DNA of 64,000 bases. It comes from Methanocella conradii HZ254 (GTDB lineage Archaea; Halobacteriota; Methanocellia; Methanocellales; Methanocellaceae). Numbering within the stretch: position 1 is the first letter of the stretch; each line of letters begins with the position of its first letter. The stretch spans positions 744,001-808,000 of the forward strand of contig NC_017034.1 of the NCBI RefSeq assembly GCF_000251105.1. The letters are read 5' to 3'. The position numbers were made by a program, and so were the translations under genes. Under the pieces are notes generated by a model that was not told the origin of the DNA, ran no database searches, and worked only from the letters and a program-made list of their open reading frames with translations. Of this stretch, positions 17,713-26,329 are shown piece after piece.

Positions 17713-18207
17713 TTATGCGGCCTTTCTTTTAATGAGCTTTATCACAGCGATCGAGAGGAGCTTGCAGGCCATGCCACCTACGGCTGAGAATAGAGCCAGC
17801 GACAGGATGACCAGGATGAACAGGGGCGATAGGTCGATGACGCTGGAGAGAACGCTCACGGCGGCGGACAACAGGCCTCTATTAGCTAGAAGGTAAAAGG
17901 CTAGGGCGAAGTAGGCCAGCATGGCCATGAGGCCGGCCGCCAGACCCGCCGCGGAGGATCGGACGGCGACGACGGCCAGCCCCTCACCATACAATAAAAA
18001 ACAGGCCACAACGCCGCAGGCGAGGCCGGATAAAACGATGACGCCAAAATTATTGGCCATATAACCAAACGTGAGGGAGGAGAAGGTAGCCGGAAAAACG
18101 AAATGGGCTAGAAGCAGCGCAAACCCCAGCAACCCAGCTATAAAGGCCTTATTCCTGGACGTAAGCCGCATGGCCATACCACCAATAAGGCCTATAGCCA
18201 TACCCAT
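17713..18207 (-). CDS. Polytopic membrane protein, unknown
   Basis: A protein of up to 164 residues with about five transmembrane helices (AFIAGLLGFALLLAHFVFP, GVIVLSGLACGVVACFLLY, GLAAGLMAMLAYFALAFYLLA, LFILVILSLALFSAVGGMA) and a basic tail (IKLIKRKAA). The first ATG (18207) sits right beside a TATA-like TATAAATG, so transcription more likely starts inside; ATG 18177 or 18171 (MRLTSRNKAFIAG, a positive-inside N-terminus) may be the real start of a leaderless message. The exact 21-bp element lies just upstream. Confidence 0.6.
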   Translation of the reverse strand: MGMAIGLIGGMAMRLTSRNKAFIAGLLGFALLLAHFVFPATFSSLTFGYMANNFGVIVLSGLACGVVACFLLYGEGLAVVAVRSSAAGLAAGLMAMLAYFALAFYLLANRGLLSAAVSVLSSVIDLSPLFILVILSLALFSAVGGMACKLLSIAVIKLIKRKAA

Positions 18208-18216
18208 TTATAGCAT

Positions 18217-18237
18217 TTCTCTCACAATCTGATAACT
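18217..18237 (-). promoter_or_regulatory. 21-bp promoter-proximal element, copy 2
   Basis: An exact inverse copy of the 21-mer at 5189-5209. Read leftward, it is followed within a few bases by GCTATAAATG, a TATA-like box for the membrane-protein gene ending at 17713. The element therefore has the same spacing logic as copy 1, directly upstream of the TATA. Confidence 0.55.
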
Positions 18238-18782
18238 CATGTTATCTGCCTTAAAAAGCTAAGCCAATACTTCGCCTCCTCAAGCCTGCGCTTATTCACC
18301 CGCTCCCTGACCGGGCAGGTGTCCTTCCTGCCGACGAGGGACTTCAGGCTCACTATGGCCCTCAAAAGCCCTGCCGTCTCGTTAAAGATGGCATCGGCCT
18401 CCTCCTCGGTCAGCTCGTGGCTATGCAATATCTCCTCGTTCACCTTCTCGTGCTTCTGAAGCTTATCGATGAGCTTGTTGACGTACTCCTTTTCTTCCTC
18501 GGTCAGGCAATCCTTGGCCAGCAGGTCCCACACTATATCGTGCAAGGGGACCTTCCTGCCGCCAAGCTCGAACTCGAAGGGCGTTATTACTCCGACCCAG
18601 ACGAGCAGCCTGTGCAGCTTTAGCTCTAGCTTCGCCCGCTCCTCGGGCGTTATGAGGCGCCTCTCCCCCCTCTTTTCCTCTTTCACCGCCTCGCAGACCG
18701 CATTCTCGACGTCCTTTACCGCCTGCTTTGGCGTTGTGCCCTTTATGGCCCTCCTGTTCTCCTCAGATAGCTCCGGCAACAT
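18237..18782 (-). CDS. Helical archaeal protein of unknown function (DUF5788-like)
   Basis: A 181-residue soluble, highly charged protein. The middle section FELGGRKVPLHDIVWDLL, then a run of Glu-rich helices (LTEEEKEYVNKLIDKLQKHE), resembles by eye the archaeal DUF5788 family; this was not searched. Two cysteines (DCLTEE, DTCPVRE) have no metal-motif context. The ATG at 18782 is preferred over 18806 because an upstream TATA-like tract (near 18815-18822) would give a very short leader and the extra residues are Cys/Tyr-rich and unlike the rest. Function unknown. Confidence 0.65.
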   Translation of the reverse strand: MLPELSEENRRAIKGTTPKQAVKDVENAVCEAVKEEKRGERRLITPEERAKLELKLHRLLVWVGVITPFEFELGGRKVPLHDIVWDLLAKDCLTEEEKEYVNKLIDKLQKHEKVNEEILHSHELTEEEADAIFNETAGLLRAIVSLKSLVGRKDTCPVRERVNKRRLEEAKYWLSFLRQIT

Positions 18783-18861
18783 GTACGAATAACAGGTACA
18801 TGGCACAACAGTAATATGCTTTACTCATCCCACAAGTCGAAAAGCCACGCTGATTAGGGAC

Positions 18862-19353
18862 TTATGACTTGTTGATGGATGGGAGCCTATTAGAGATGAC
18901 CGGCAGCTTCTTGGCATCATTCATGGTCTCAACCTTCCCATCAGGGTTGTGGACCTCGATGACGTCGACAACGTCTGCGAGCTCCTCATCGCCATCGTAT
19001 ACGTACCAGCCACCATCGGTTAGCCTTGATACGTCCTTGACGGTCACCTTTGCCACCCCGCTACTAGGGTCGATGCTCACAATCGACACGTTAGAAAAGT
19101 TGCCGAAAAGGTCCTCTATGGATGGCTGTAATACCTTAGCGCCAAATATGAGAGAGAATAGCCTGGTGAAAAAGGTGCTTTCGTAATAAACCGTGAAGTT
19201 CATGTCTGGTCCGTAGGGCTCTACTACGACCCTCGTCACGTGGACGTCCTTATTCTGGGCTGAAGCCGCCATCGCCGGAGCGGCAACCGCCACCAGCATT
19301 ATCATCACTAGTGCGACGGCCATGATATTTCGTAGCATACCTTTCGCCCCCAT
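18862..19353 (-). CDS. Secreted protein, unknown
   Basis: A 163-residue protein with a clear signal peptide (IMAVALVMIMLVAVAAPAMA, with AMA-A as cleavage site). The mature part has beta-strand-rich patterns (VHVTRVVVEPYGPDMNFTVYYES, GVAKVTVKDVSRL, WYVYDGDEELADVVDVIEV), several N-glycosylation sequons (NFT, NFSNVS) and no cysteines. No family was recognised; an extracytoplasmic beta domain is likely. It stands just upstream of the DUF5788-like gene on the same strand. Confidence 0.65.
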   Translation of the reverse strand: MGAKGMLRNIMAVALVMIMLVAVAAPAMAASAQNKDVHVTRVVVEPYGPDMNFTVYYESTFFTRLFSLIFGAKVLQPSIEDLFGNFSNVSIVSIDPSSGVAKVTVKDVSRLTDGGWYVYDGDEELADVVDVIEVHNPDGKVETMNDAKKLPVISNRLPSINKS

Positions 19354-19437
19354 AGGAACAGCTATACAAGTGATTCTTAATACACTAGGAAGATATAAAG
19401 CTTATCGGTCGTACCATAATTGGTTAGAAAATAATAT

Positions 19438-19740
19438 CTATTTGTATGGATACCGCTTGATGGCCCCGCACTTGAGGCAGGTTATTATCACGTTTTTTCC
19501 GTCTAGCCTGACGCGGCTGTTCTCCCCTGCCACCAGGTAGGAGCCGCACTTTTTGCACACCTTTCTTTTGAGCTCTCCTGGTATGCCTACCCTGTGGCGC
19601 ATGCTGATGCGTCTCGATATCTCTACGTACCTGTCTGCCAGGTCGGGCCTCTTTTTGTAAGCCTTTTCTGCCAGCTTGAAGAGCCTTTTTATGCGTTGTT
19701 CGGCCATGTCTACGTTGAAGGGCTTCTTTTTGTCGGCCAT
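19438..19740 (-). CDS. rnp4: Ribonuclease P protein component 4 (Rpp21)
   Basis: A 100-residue protein. The helical N-terminus AEQRIKRLFKLAEKAYKKRP and the zinc ribbon VCKKCGSYLV...ITCLKCGAIKRYPY (two C-x2-C pairs) are the Rpp21/Rpr2 signature. It is a protein cofactor of archaeal RNase P, helping the RNA subunit to cut tRNA 5' leaders; that RNA is encoded at 33345-33675 in this window. The ATG at 19740 is chosen because the upstream in-frame extension is not family-like. It is divergent from polX. Confidence 0.92.
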   Translation of the reverse strand: MADKKKPFNVDMAEQRIKRLFKLAEKAYKKRPDLADRYVEISRRISMRHRVGIPGELKRKVCKKCGSYLVAGENSRVRLDGKNVIITCLKCGAIKRYPYK

Positions 19741-19936
19741 TTCAGGACTTTTAAGGCTTGGCTTTGATATAAAGATAACCGATGTTTTGAAATTGCGCGA
19801 GAGCGGAAAGGGCGAAGAACGTATAGAGGTACAACAAGCGAAGTCGTCCATCCCAAAGGCACGATTATAAGAATCCTCAAGGCAAAGATAAAAATAGAGG
19901 ACGGCAAAACTGGACAACAGGGGGAGCAAAGGATAG

Positions 19937-21643
19937 ATGGACAACCATGAGGTAGCGGCAATCCTGGCAGACATCGCAAGGCTACTCGAGCTAGAGGGCG
20001 AGGACACATACAGGGTCAGGGCATACAGGAAGGCCGCACATGGAGTAGAAGCACTAAAGGGCGACATAAACGTGTATTACAGGGAGGGCAGGCTACAGGA
20101 GATACCGGGGGTTGGCAAGGGCATTGGCGACCTCATCACAGAATTAATAGAGACCGGACGAAGCAGCCTATACGAAGCCCTAAAAAAGGAAATCCCCTCA
20201 GAGCTATTCGAGGTCATGGAGGTGCCAGGAATAGGCCGAAAGACTGCCATAAAGGTCCATAAGGCTCTGGGGGCCACCACCATCCAGGAGTTCAAGCAGG
20301 CCGCACGCGAACACCGCATCCGTAAGCTTAAGGGCATGGGGGAGAGCGTCGAGCGCAGGATACTGGACTCCATCGAGCGGTACCAGCGCATGGAGGCGGA
20401 GACGAGGCTCCCCCTATACAGGGCACGCGAGGTGGCGAGGGAGCTCCTCGAGCATCTAAAGGGCTGCGGTCTCGAGCGCGTGGAAGTGGTGGGGAGCGTG
20501 AGGCGCTGGGCACCGCTGGTGTCAGACGTGAACATTATATGCCTGTCGGAGGAGCCGGAGAGGGCCATCGATTGCTTTATCAGCTCGCCCATAGTCTCGA
20601 CGGTCGAGCTGGCATCGGCGAATAAGGTGAAGGTGGCCACCCGCTACCGGGTCCCCGCCACGCTGGAGGTGGTTGACCCGGAAAGCTGGGGCCTCCACAT
20701 GGCTTTCGACACGGGCTCGGAGAAGCACCTTGAAGAGCTGGTCGAGTACGCGGCGGGGCTGGGGTTCAGCCTCAGCCACGAGGGCCTCATGGACGCGGTC
20801 AACCTGGAGCAAAGGAAGATCGCCGTGGAGAGGCACCTTTACGGGGCGCTGGGCCTTGATTACATACCCCCTGAGCTCAGGGAGGGGCGGGGAGAGGTGA
20901 GAGCTGCAGCGGAGCACGCCCTGCCCGACCTGGTCGAGTTAAAGGACATCAGGGGCGACCTCCACGTCCACTCAAGCTGGAGCGATGGGGCTAACTCCAT
21001 TCATGATATAGCCATGGCCGCCCGCGCCAGGGGCTATGAGTATGTCGCCATCTGCGACCACTCGCCTTCCCTCACCGTGGCCAGCGGGCTGAGCGTGGAG
21101 AGGCTGAGGGAGCAGATGGAGGAGATAGACAGGCTGAACGAAAACCTGGAGGGCTTTACCATATTGAAAGGGTGCGAGGTGGACGTCATGGCCGATGGGT
21201 CGCTGGACCTGCCGGACGACGTTCTCGAGGAGCTTGACATCGTGGTGGCGTCGGTCCATAAGGGCCTGCGGCAGGACGACATCGCCTGGCGGGTCTTCAG
21301 CGCCCTTGAGAACCCCTACGTGACCATACTCGGCCATCCCACAGGGCGGATCATCGGCCGGAGGGAGGCCGCCATGGTTGACGTGGATAGGATGATTGAC
21401 TTAGCGGTAGCTAATGGTAAGGTGCTCGAGGTAAACGCATATCCTGACAGGCTTGACCTTAGCGATGAGAACGTCCGGAAGGCCGTCGGGGCCGGGGCGC
21501 TCATCTCCATAAACACCGATGCCCACTCGCTTCAGGAGCTCGGCTTCATTGAGTATGGCGTGTATAACGCCAGGCGTGGCTGGGCCCCCAAAAATAAGGC
21601 ACTTAACGCCCTACCATACGAAAGCCTTCTTAAATACCTTTAA
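19937..21643 (+). CDS. polX: PolX-type protein: HhH, degenerate polymerase palm, PHP nuclease/phosphatase domain
   Basis: A 568-residue protein with the bacterial/archaeal PolX layout: an N-terminal 8-kDa-like region with helix-hairpin-helix motifs (IPGVGKGIGDLI ~56-67, VPGIGRKTAIKV ~96-107), the polymerase palm, and a C-terminal PHP domain from ~338. The PHP metal ligands look intact (GDLHVHSSWSDG, AICDHS, SVHKG, LGHPTGR, INTDAH). In the palm, GSVRR (186-190) is kept, but the catalytic Asp triad is broken: D197 is present, the second Asp is N199, and the third is T242. Nucleotide transfer is probably lost, while PHP 3'-end processing in DNA repair may remain. Confidence 0.9.
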   Translation: MDNHEVAAILADIARLLELEGEDTYRVRAYRKAAHGVEALKGDINVYYREGRLQEIPGVGKGIGDLITELIETGRSSLYEALKKEIPSELFEVMEVPGIGRKTAIKVHKALGATTIQEFKQAAREHRIRKLKGMGESVERRILDSIERYQRMEAETRLPLYRAREVARELLEHLKGCGLERVEVVGSVRRWAPLVSDVNIICLSEEPERAIDCFISSPIVSTVELASANKVKVATRYRVPATLEVVDPESWGLHMAFDTGSEKHLEELVEYAAGLGFSLSHEGLMDAVNLEQRKIAVERHLYGALGLDYIPPELREGRGEVRAAAEHALPDLVELKDIRGDLHVHSSWSDGANSIHDIAMAARARGYEYVAICDHSPSLTVASGLSVERLREQMEEIDRLNENLEGFTILKGCEVDVMADGSLDLPDDVLEELDIVVASVHKGLRQDDIAWRVFSALENPYVTILGHPTGRIIGRREAAMVDVDRMIDLAVANGKVLEVNAYPDRLDLSDENVRKAVGAGALISINTDAHSLQELGFIEYGVYNARRGWAPKNKALNALPYESLLKYL

Positions 21644-21684
21644 CCAATAAGCTTTTTTTACCGGGAGGCGCGACTAATACCAGG

Positions 21685-22230
21685 ATGATACGCGCGTTCA
21701 TTTCAGTAAACCTCACCCCCGAAATACACAGGAAGATTGGCGAGGTGGAGCAAAGCTTTAACATCAAAGGAATCAGGCTCGTCGAGCCGGAGATGGTACA
21801 CGTCACGCTCAAGTTCTTAGGGAACATAGAGGAAAGCATGGTGGGCGACATCGAGGCAGCGCTAAAAAACGTCACAGTAAAGCCGTTCCTGGCAGGGTTC
21901 AGGTCCCTGGGAGGGTTCCCGAACACGAGGAGCCCCCGCGTCATATGGATAGGCGCGCAGGGCGATTTTAACGGGCTAAACGAGCAGGTCGAGGGACTCA
22001 TGGAGGGCCTCGGATTCAAAAGGGAGGGAAGGTTCGAGCCACACGTCACCATAGGCCGGGTGAAGTTTCCTACCCCGGAGCAGAAGCAGAAACTCCCTCA
22101 GCTCTTCGAAAAGTACAAGGACTATGACGCGGGGAGCATGTACGTGGACTCGATTTGCCTGATGAAGAGCACGCTGGGGCCTAACGGGCCGAAATACGAC
22201 GTTTTAAAGGAGATCAAGCTTGCTCGCTGA
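21685..22230 (+). CDS. thpR: RNA 2',3'-cyclic phosphodiesterase
   Basis: A 181-residue 2H-phosphoesterase. The paired H-x-T motifs are HVTLKFLG (residues ~40-47) and HVTIGRVKF (~122-130), with MIRAFISVNL as the typical opening strand. Enzymes of this family open 2',3'-cyclic phosphates on RNA or ligate tRNA halves in vitro. It overlaps the CCA-adding enzyme gene by 11 nt, which places it in a tRNA-processing operon. Confidence 0.92.
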   Translation: MIRAFISVNLTPEIHRKIGEVEQSFNIKGIRLVEPEMVHVTLKFLGNIEESMVGDIEAALKNVTVKPFLAGFRSLGGFPNTRSPRVIWIGAQGDFNGLNEQVEGLMEGLGFKREGRFEPHVTIGRVKFPTPEQKQKLPQLFEKYKDYDAGSMYVDSICLMKSTLGPNGPKYDVLKEIKLAR

Positions 22231-23548
22231 GATACTGGACGAGGCGCTCGCCAGGGTCAGGCCCTCCGAGGAGGAGGAGCGCCACATGAAGGCGGTCGCC
22301 CGGGAGGTAATAGAAAAGGTAGACGCCGAGGCAAGGAAAAGCGGGCTCGACGTCTACGCCATCCACGTAGGCTCCACGGCGCGGGGCACCTGGCTCAGGG
22401 GGAAGAAGGACATCGACATCTTCCTCATGTTTCCAGCGGATACGCCGAGGGAGAGGCTGGAAGAGGACGGCCTAAGGCTGGCGAAGGCAATCTCCCCGAT
22501 GCATGAGGAGCGCTACGCCGAGCACCCATACGTGACGGCCTCCTACAAGGGCCTCGACGTCGACCTCGTGCCGTGCTACAGGGTGAAGGACGCGGCCCAC
22601 ATCCAGTCGGCGGTGGACCGGAGCCCTTTCCATAACGAGTACGTGATGAGGCACATCGACGGCCTCCACGATCAGGTGAGATTGCTGAAGCAGTTCACCA
22701 GGGGCGCCGGGGTCTACGGGTCCGAGCTTCGGACGCAGGGTTTCTCAGGATACCTTTGCGAGCTTTTAGTGATAAAGTACGGGTCCTTCATGGGCGTCGT
22801 ACAGCACGGCGCAAATTTCAGGCCGGGGACGATTATTGACATAGAGGGCCTTGTCAACGGGATAGAGCATAAAGAGCCGCTCGTGGTCATAGACCCGGTG
22901 GACCCTGGCCGGAACGTGGCAGCGGCGCTATCCGAGCAAAAGCTCTGCGAGTTCATCGACGCATGTAGAAGGTTTATAGCATCCCCATCGCTCGACCACT
23001 TCTTCCCCCCGCCCTATGTGCCGATAAAGAAAGGCGAGCTTGAGGGCCTCCTGGCATCCAGGGGCACGCTTCTCATCGCGGTCACGTTCAAGACCCCCGA
23101 CGTCGTCGAGGACACCCTGTATCCCCAGCTACGTAAGGCCGAGGCCTCCATCGTCAGGCTGCTCGAGCGCCACGAGTTCAAGGTGTACAGGAGCGGTGTT
23201 TGGTCGAACGGCAGGAGCGCGGTCGTGCTTGAAATGCTCGTCTGGCGCCTGCCCGCCATCGAGCGCCACATGGGGCCGCCCCTCCAGGAGAGGGAGCACA
23301 GCGAAAGGTTCAGGGAGAAGTACCCCGAGGCTTACGTCATGGGCTGCCGATACGCAGTGGACCTGCCACGGAGGTACGAGAACGCCGCCGACCTCATAAG
23401 GGATGGGCTGAAATCGTGCGGCCTGGGGAAGCACGTGGCCGCCTCCATAGCAGGAGGGTTTGATATACTGCTCAACGTGGACGCCCTTGAGCTCGGCCCC
23501 GAGTTCGCGGCGTACCTGGCGCAGTTCCTGCACGCCCCACGCCGCTAG
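22220..23548 (+). CDS. cca: CCA-adding tRNA nucleotidyltransferase (archaeal class I)
   Basis: A 442-residue enzyme that builds and repairs the 3' CCA of tRNAs. HVGSTARGTWLRGKKDIDIF is the class I nucleotidyltransferase signature with the catalytic Asp pair, and DVDLVPCYRV carries the third carboxylate. Length and layout fit archaeal class I enzymes. The start is a TTG at 22220 inside the 3' end of thpR, with a good GGAGAT site; translation is coupled. The stop overlaps the stop of the convergent HDAC-like gene. Confidence 0.94.
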   Translation: MLAEILDEALARVRPSEEEERHMKAVAREVIEKVDAEARKSGLDVYAIHVGSTARGTWLRGKKDIDIFLMFPADTPRERLEEDGLRLAKAISPMHEERYAEHPYVTASYKGLDVDLVPCYRVKDAAHIQSAVDRSPFHNEYVMRHIDGLHDQVRLLKQFTRGAGVYGSELRTQGFSGYLCELLVIKYGSFMGVVQHGANFRPGTIIDIEGLVNGIEHKEPLVVIDPVDPGRNVAAALSEQKLCEFIDACRRFIASPSLDHFFPPPYVPIKKGELEGLLASRGTLLIAVTFKTPDVVEDTLYPQLRKAEASIVRLLERHEFKVYRSGVWSNGRSAVVLEMLVWRLPAIERHMGPPLQEREHSERFREKYPEAYVMGCRYAVDLPRRYENAADLIRDGLKSCGLGKHVAASIAGGFDILLNVDALELGPEFAAYLAQFLHAPRR

Positions 23549-24541
23549 AGCCTCCAATACTTTCTCTGCACTTCAAGGGCCTCCGCGATGCGCTCCGCCG
23601 CCGCGCCTGTCTTTTCCTCACTCGCCCTATAATCGTAAGGCTCCCCCATGAGCCCGAGGAGAGAGGCCTCAACGCTTGAGGGGAGGTGCTCCAGCGAATA
23701 CCCCCCTTCAAGCATCACCACGATGCTGGCATTTTTTGAGCCGCCTCTCACCATGGATGCCAGGGCGTAGAACCCCGCCTCAGTCATCCTCATATCAGCT
23801 ATAGGGTCTGCATAGTGGGGGTCGTAGCCCGCTGACACGATTACCAGGCCTGGCCCATAGTCATCCATGATGGGCAGGAGTATCCTGCCGAAGGCTTCAG
23901 CGTAGTCCGCGTCCGTCGACCCGGCGGGGAGGGGTCACGTTGAAGCCCTCCCCCTCCCCGACTCCGGCATCAGGCGCGGCCCCGGTGCCCGGAAAGAGCG
24001 GAGACTGGTGAACCGAGAAATACAACACACGCGGGTTATCATAGAAAACAAGCTCGGTGCCGTTGCCGTGGTGAACGTCCCAGTCGATGATGAGCACCCT
24101 ACCCGCCCTCCTCAAAGCGTGCTTCGCACCAATGGCGGCGTTATTGAAAAGGCAGAAGCCCATGGCCTGCGCCGGTAAGGCGTGGTGGCCCGGGGGCCTG
24201 ACCATGCCCACGACAAGCCTTCTGCCGGAAAGCGCCTCGTCCACCCCCTCGACCGCGGCGCCCGCGGCCCTAAGCGCGGCAATCGCCGACCCCTCGCTCA
24301 TGTACGTATCGAGGTCGAGCATGCCCTCTCCATGCTCCAGTATGTATCTCACGTACCAGGGCGCGTGGACAGACCCCACTTCATCAGCAGTAGCAGGGCG
24401 AGGCTCCACCACCTCAACCTTTTCTGCCAGCACGCCCCCTCTCAGCCTCGACATGGTCGCCTCCAGCCTCTCCCTACGCTCCACATGGCCTGGCCAATCA
24501 TGCCTTAAAAAGTCGTCCGAATAATACACGCGGGCTTTCAT
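23545..24541 (-). pseudogene. Histone deacetylase/acetylpolyamine amidohydrolase family gene, frameshifted
   Basis: Two reading frames join into one HDAC-family protein. The first (24541 to 23897) has PPGHHALPAQAMGFCLFNN, the zinc and catalytic motif DWDVHHGNGTE and LYFSVHQSPLFPGTG. It then derails after FNVTPP. The second frame continues PLPAGSTDADYAEAFGRI and carries VSAGYDPHYADP and LEGGYSLE to 23545. Removing one base (the T at 23935 on the plus strand) restores the family sequence NVPLPAGSTDADY. This is either a true inactivating insertion or a sequence error; everything else looks intact, so the change is recent. Catalytic residues are all present across the two halves. Confidence 0.85.
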
Positions 24542-24588
24542 AGGACGCCAAACAAAGATATGAAAAATATAAATAAAAAATTACCCAC

Positions 24589-24618
24589 CCCATCCATAAA
24601 GGCTGTAATATGGATGGG
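24589..24618. promoter_or_regulatory. Inverted repeat in AT-rich divergent region
   Basis: Arms CCCATCCATA and TATGGATGGG (10 bp, 10-nt loop) lie just upstream of the HDAC-like gene start. The surrounding 24542-24844 segment holds no gene and is very AT-rich. GTATATAAATC (24759-24768) is a likely TATA box for the regulator at 24845; GGGTATAAAC (around 24650) could serve leftward or rightward transcription. The repeat could be an operator. Confidence 0.4.
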
Positions 24619-24844
24619 TTATTAAGCAAAACATTTATATTTAAAGAAGGGGTATAAACTCTCCAAAAACAGGTAATATTAAAAAAGGTTATATTTTAAA
24701 TAAAAACAATAAATATTTATTTACACAAACCCTTAATAAATAACCAATTATAAGGATAAAGTATATAAATCAAGACTGTTATTATTAGCCCATATTAATA
24801 AATTGTCGTAAATTAGAAAAAATTTATCGATCGAGGTGGATCGG

Positions 24845-25228
24845 ATGAAAAAATTAACGGTACCGGTACTTGATGAGAAGGACAAGGAATTCGTTGAGAC
24901 TTTAGTGAACGTCGGCCTAAAGCGAAACGTGGCCAAGACGCTCGTTTACCTGGCGAACGTGGAGGAGACGATCAGCAGGGACATCGAGCTTGGCGCGGAC
25001 CTGAGGCAGCCAGAGGTTAGCATAGTGATGCGTGAGCTCAGGGACCAGGGCTGGGTGGAAGAGCGGGAGATCAAGAAAGAGGGTAAGGGCAGGCCGCTGA
25101 AGTGCTACAAGCTGGCAACCAGCATCACGGATATAATCTCCATGCTTGAAGAGCGCAAGAGGGAAGAGGCTCAGCTCCACCTCGAGAACATCCAGAAGCT
25201 AAGGTCGCTGTCTGATAAGCTTAAGTAA
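24845..25228 (+). CDS. Winged-helix transcriptional regulator (TrmB/MarR-like)
   Basis: A 127-residue protein. Residues ~10-90 are a winged helix: LKRNVAKTLVYLANVEETISRDIE, then LRQPEVSIVMRELRDQGWVEE as recognition helix, then a basic wing (EIKKEGKGRPLKCYKLA). A C-terminal amphipathic helix (EERKREEAQLHLENIQKLRSL) is a probable dimerisation coil. The ATG at 24845 is placed 6 nt after GAGGTG. It has a long AT-rich upstream region, suggesting a regulated or abundant transcript. Its targets are unknown. Confidence 0.75.
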   Translation: MKKLTVPVLDEKDKEFVETLVNVGLKRNVAKTLVYLANVEETISRDIELGADLRQPEVSIVMRELRDQGWVEEREIKKEGKGRPLKCYKLATSITDIISMLEERKREEAQLHLENIQKLRSLSDKLK

Positions 25229-25266
25229 AGCGTTTATTATCTTTTTTCTTGTTATTTTTTTATTTT
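25229..25266 (+). terminator. Oligo-T terminator after the regulator gene
   Basis: Directly after the stop come the runs TTTTTT, TTTTTTT and TTTTT within 38 bases (25242-25265), the usual archaeal poly-T termination signal. Confidence 0.55.
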
Positions 25267-25958
25267 TGGATTCTTCTTCTTAGCGCAGGGTCCTCGTACG
25301 CCAGCTGCGATAGAACCTGCTCCGGCGCCTCGTCAGGGGCGAGTGGCCTTTGGAGGTATATTCCGGTGCGGCCAACCTCGGCCCTTCGTTCTAGCACCCT
25401 CATGCGCTCTTCCACTATGGCCTGGCCAACCCCTATCTTTTTCGCCACCCACCCGGGCGAAAGGTCAGACAGGGGCGTCTCGATGTGGCCCCAGGGGGTA
25501 GGCTCTATGAACATGAGCCGCTTATCGACCCCGCACGCCCGCTCACCCTTCAAAATGCCCTCCAGCCCCATCTCGCCCCCAAACCTGTAGAACTCGAGCT
25601 CAGTCTGCCGGGGCTGTATGAGCGGGAATATGACGCTCGTGCCGTCATCCAGCACGAAGAGCGCCTTGACGAGCGCCCTGGGCGTGGCCTGCACGACGCT
25701 TCTCTCCCTTACCTGGCCTTCCAGGGCCAGGCCAACCCTGATAGAGCTCACCATGGCAGGGATGAATATGTCCACGTCGCTCCCCGGCCTGACGTCCCCC
25801 CTCGCCACGCTGCCGAATACTGACGCCTCGATATCGTGGCCCCTCAGCGCCTTCAAAACGGATATGGCCCTCTCTCGCAGCGCCCTTAAAAGCTCCCACG
25901 TCTCCGGCCCGTAGGCGACCTCCCGCCTCGGCCCCATCTCAGCGGCCTTTCGTCTCAT
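25260..25958 (-). CDS. Nucleotidyltransferase-domain protein, archaeal
   Basis: A 232-residue protein. SVFGSVARGDVRPGSDVDIFI is the minimal nucleotidyltransferase signature (GS-x9-D-x-D). After this, a domain with the SVIFPLIQPRQTELEFYRFGG segment and a C-terminal helix-turn-helix-like part (SPGWVAKKIGVGQAIVEERMRVLE) follow; the latter suggests nucleic-acid binding. It resembles conserved archaeal proteins of unknown substrate. The start overlaps the 3' end of cutA; an ATG at 25937 is an equally possible start. Co-transcription with cutA is likely. Confidence 0.78.
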   Translation of the reverse strand: MRRKAAEMGPRREVAYGPETWELLRALRERAISVLKALRGHDIEASVFGSVARGDVRPGSDVDIFIPAMVSSIRVGLALEGQVRERSVVQATPRALVKALFVLDDGTSVIFPLIQPRQTELEFYRFGGEMGLEGILKGERACGVDKRLMFIEPTPWGHIETPLSDLSPGWVAKKIGVGQAIVEERMRVLERRAEVGRTGIYLQRPLAPDEAPEQVLSQLAYEDPALRRRIQK

Positions 25959-26271
25959 GCCCTGGAAGGGTCTCCTCCCTCACCCAGTCGAGGTAGGGCT
26001 GGTATCCGCCATCGAGGCTCCACCACGTGATGCACGGAAGCTCATAGCTATGCATCTCTTTCACGCGCTTGACGACCTCGGGCACCCTATCGGTCGTGGT
26101 CTTACAGACAATGGATACCTCGCTGTCCTCCTCGATGCGCCCGCCCCAGCGATAAACCGATCTGACCACGTCGCAGTTGGCGCAGGCCACAAGCCTCTCC
26201 TCAACCAGCGCCCTGGCTATACGGCCCGCCTCTTCCATGTCCCTACAAATTATATATACTACCGAGAACAT
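25939..26271 (-). CDS. cutA: Divalent-cation tolerance protein CutA
   Basis: A 110-residue protein with family-typical motifs: AGRIARALVEERLVACAN, SVYRWGGRIEEDSEVSIVCKT and the C-terminal YELPCITWWSLDGG. CutA1 proteins form very stable trimers related to PII proteins and are linked to copper tolerance, though their function is unresolved. Length is normal. It is coupled to the downstream nucleotidyltransferase gene by overlap. Confidence 0.92.
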   Translation of the reverse strand: MFSVVYIICRDMEEAGRIARALVEERLVACANCDVVRSVYRWGGRIEEDSEVSIVCKTTTDRVPEVVKRVKEMHSYELPCITWWSLDGGYQPYLDWVREETLPGHETKGR

Positions 26272-26329
26272 CTATTACCAGGATTTAACTCGAGCCGTGC
26301 TTATATAATACTTATGGAGAGTCGCGAGT

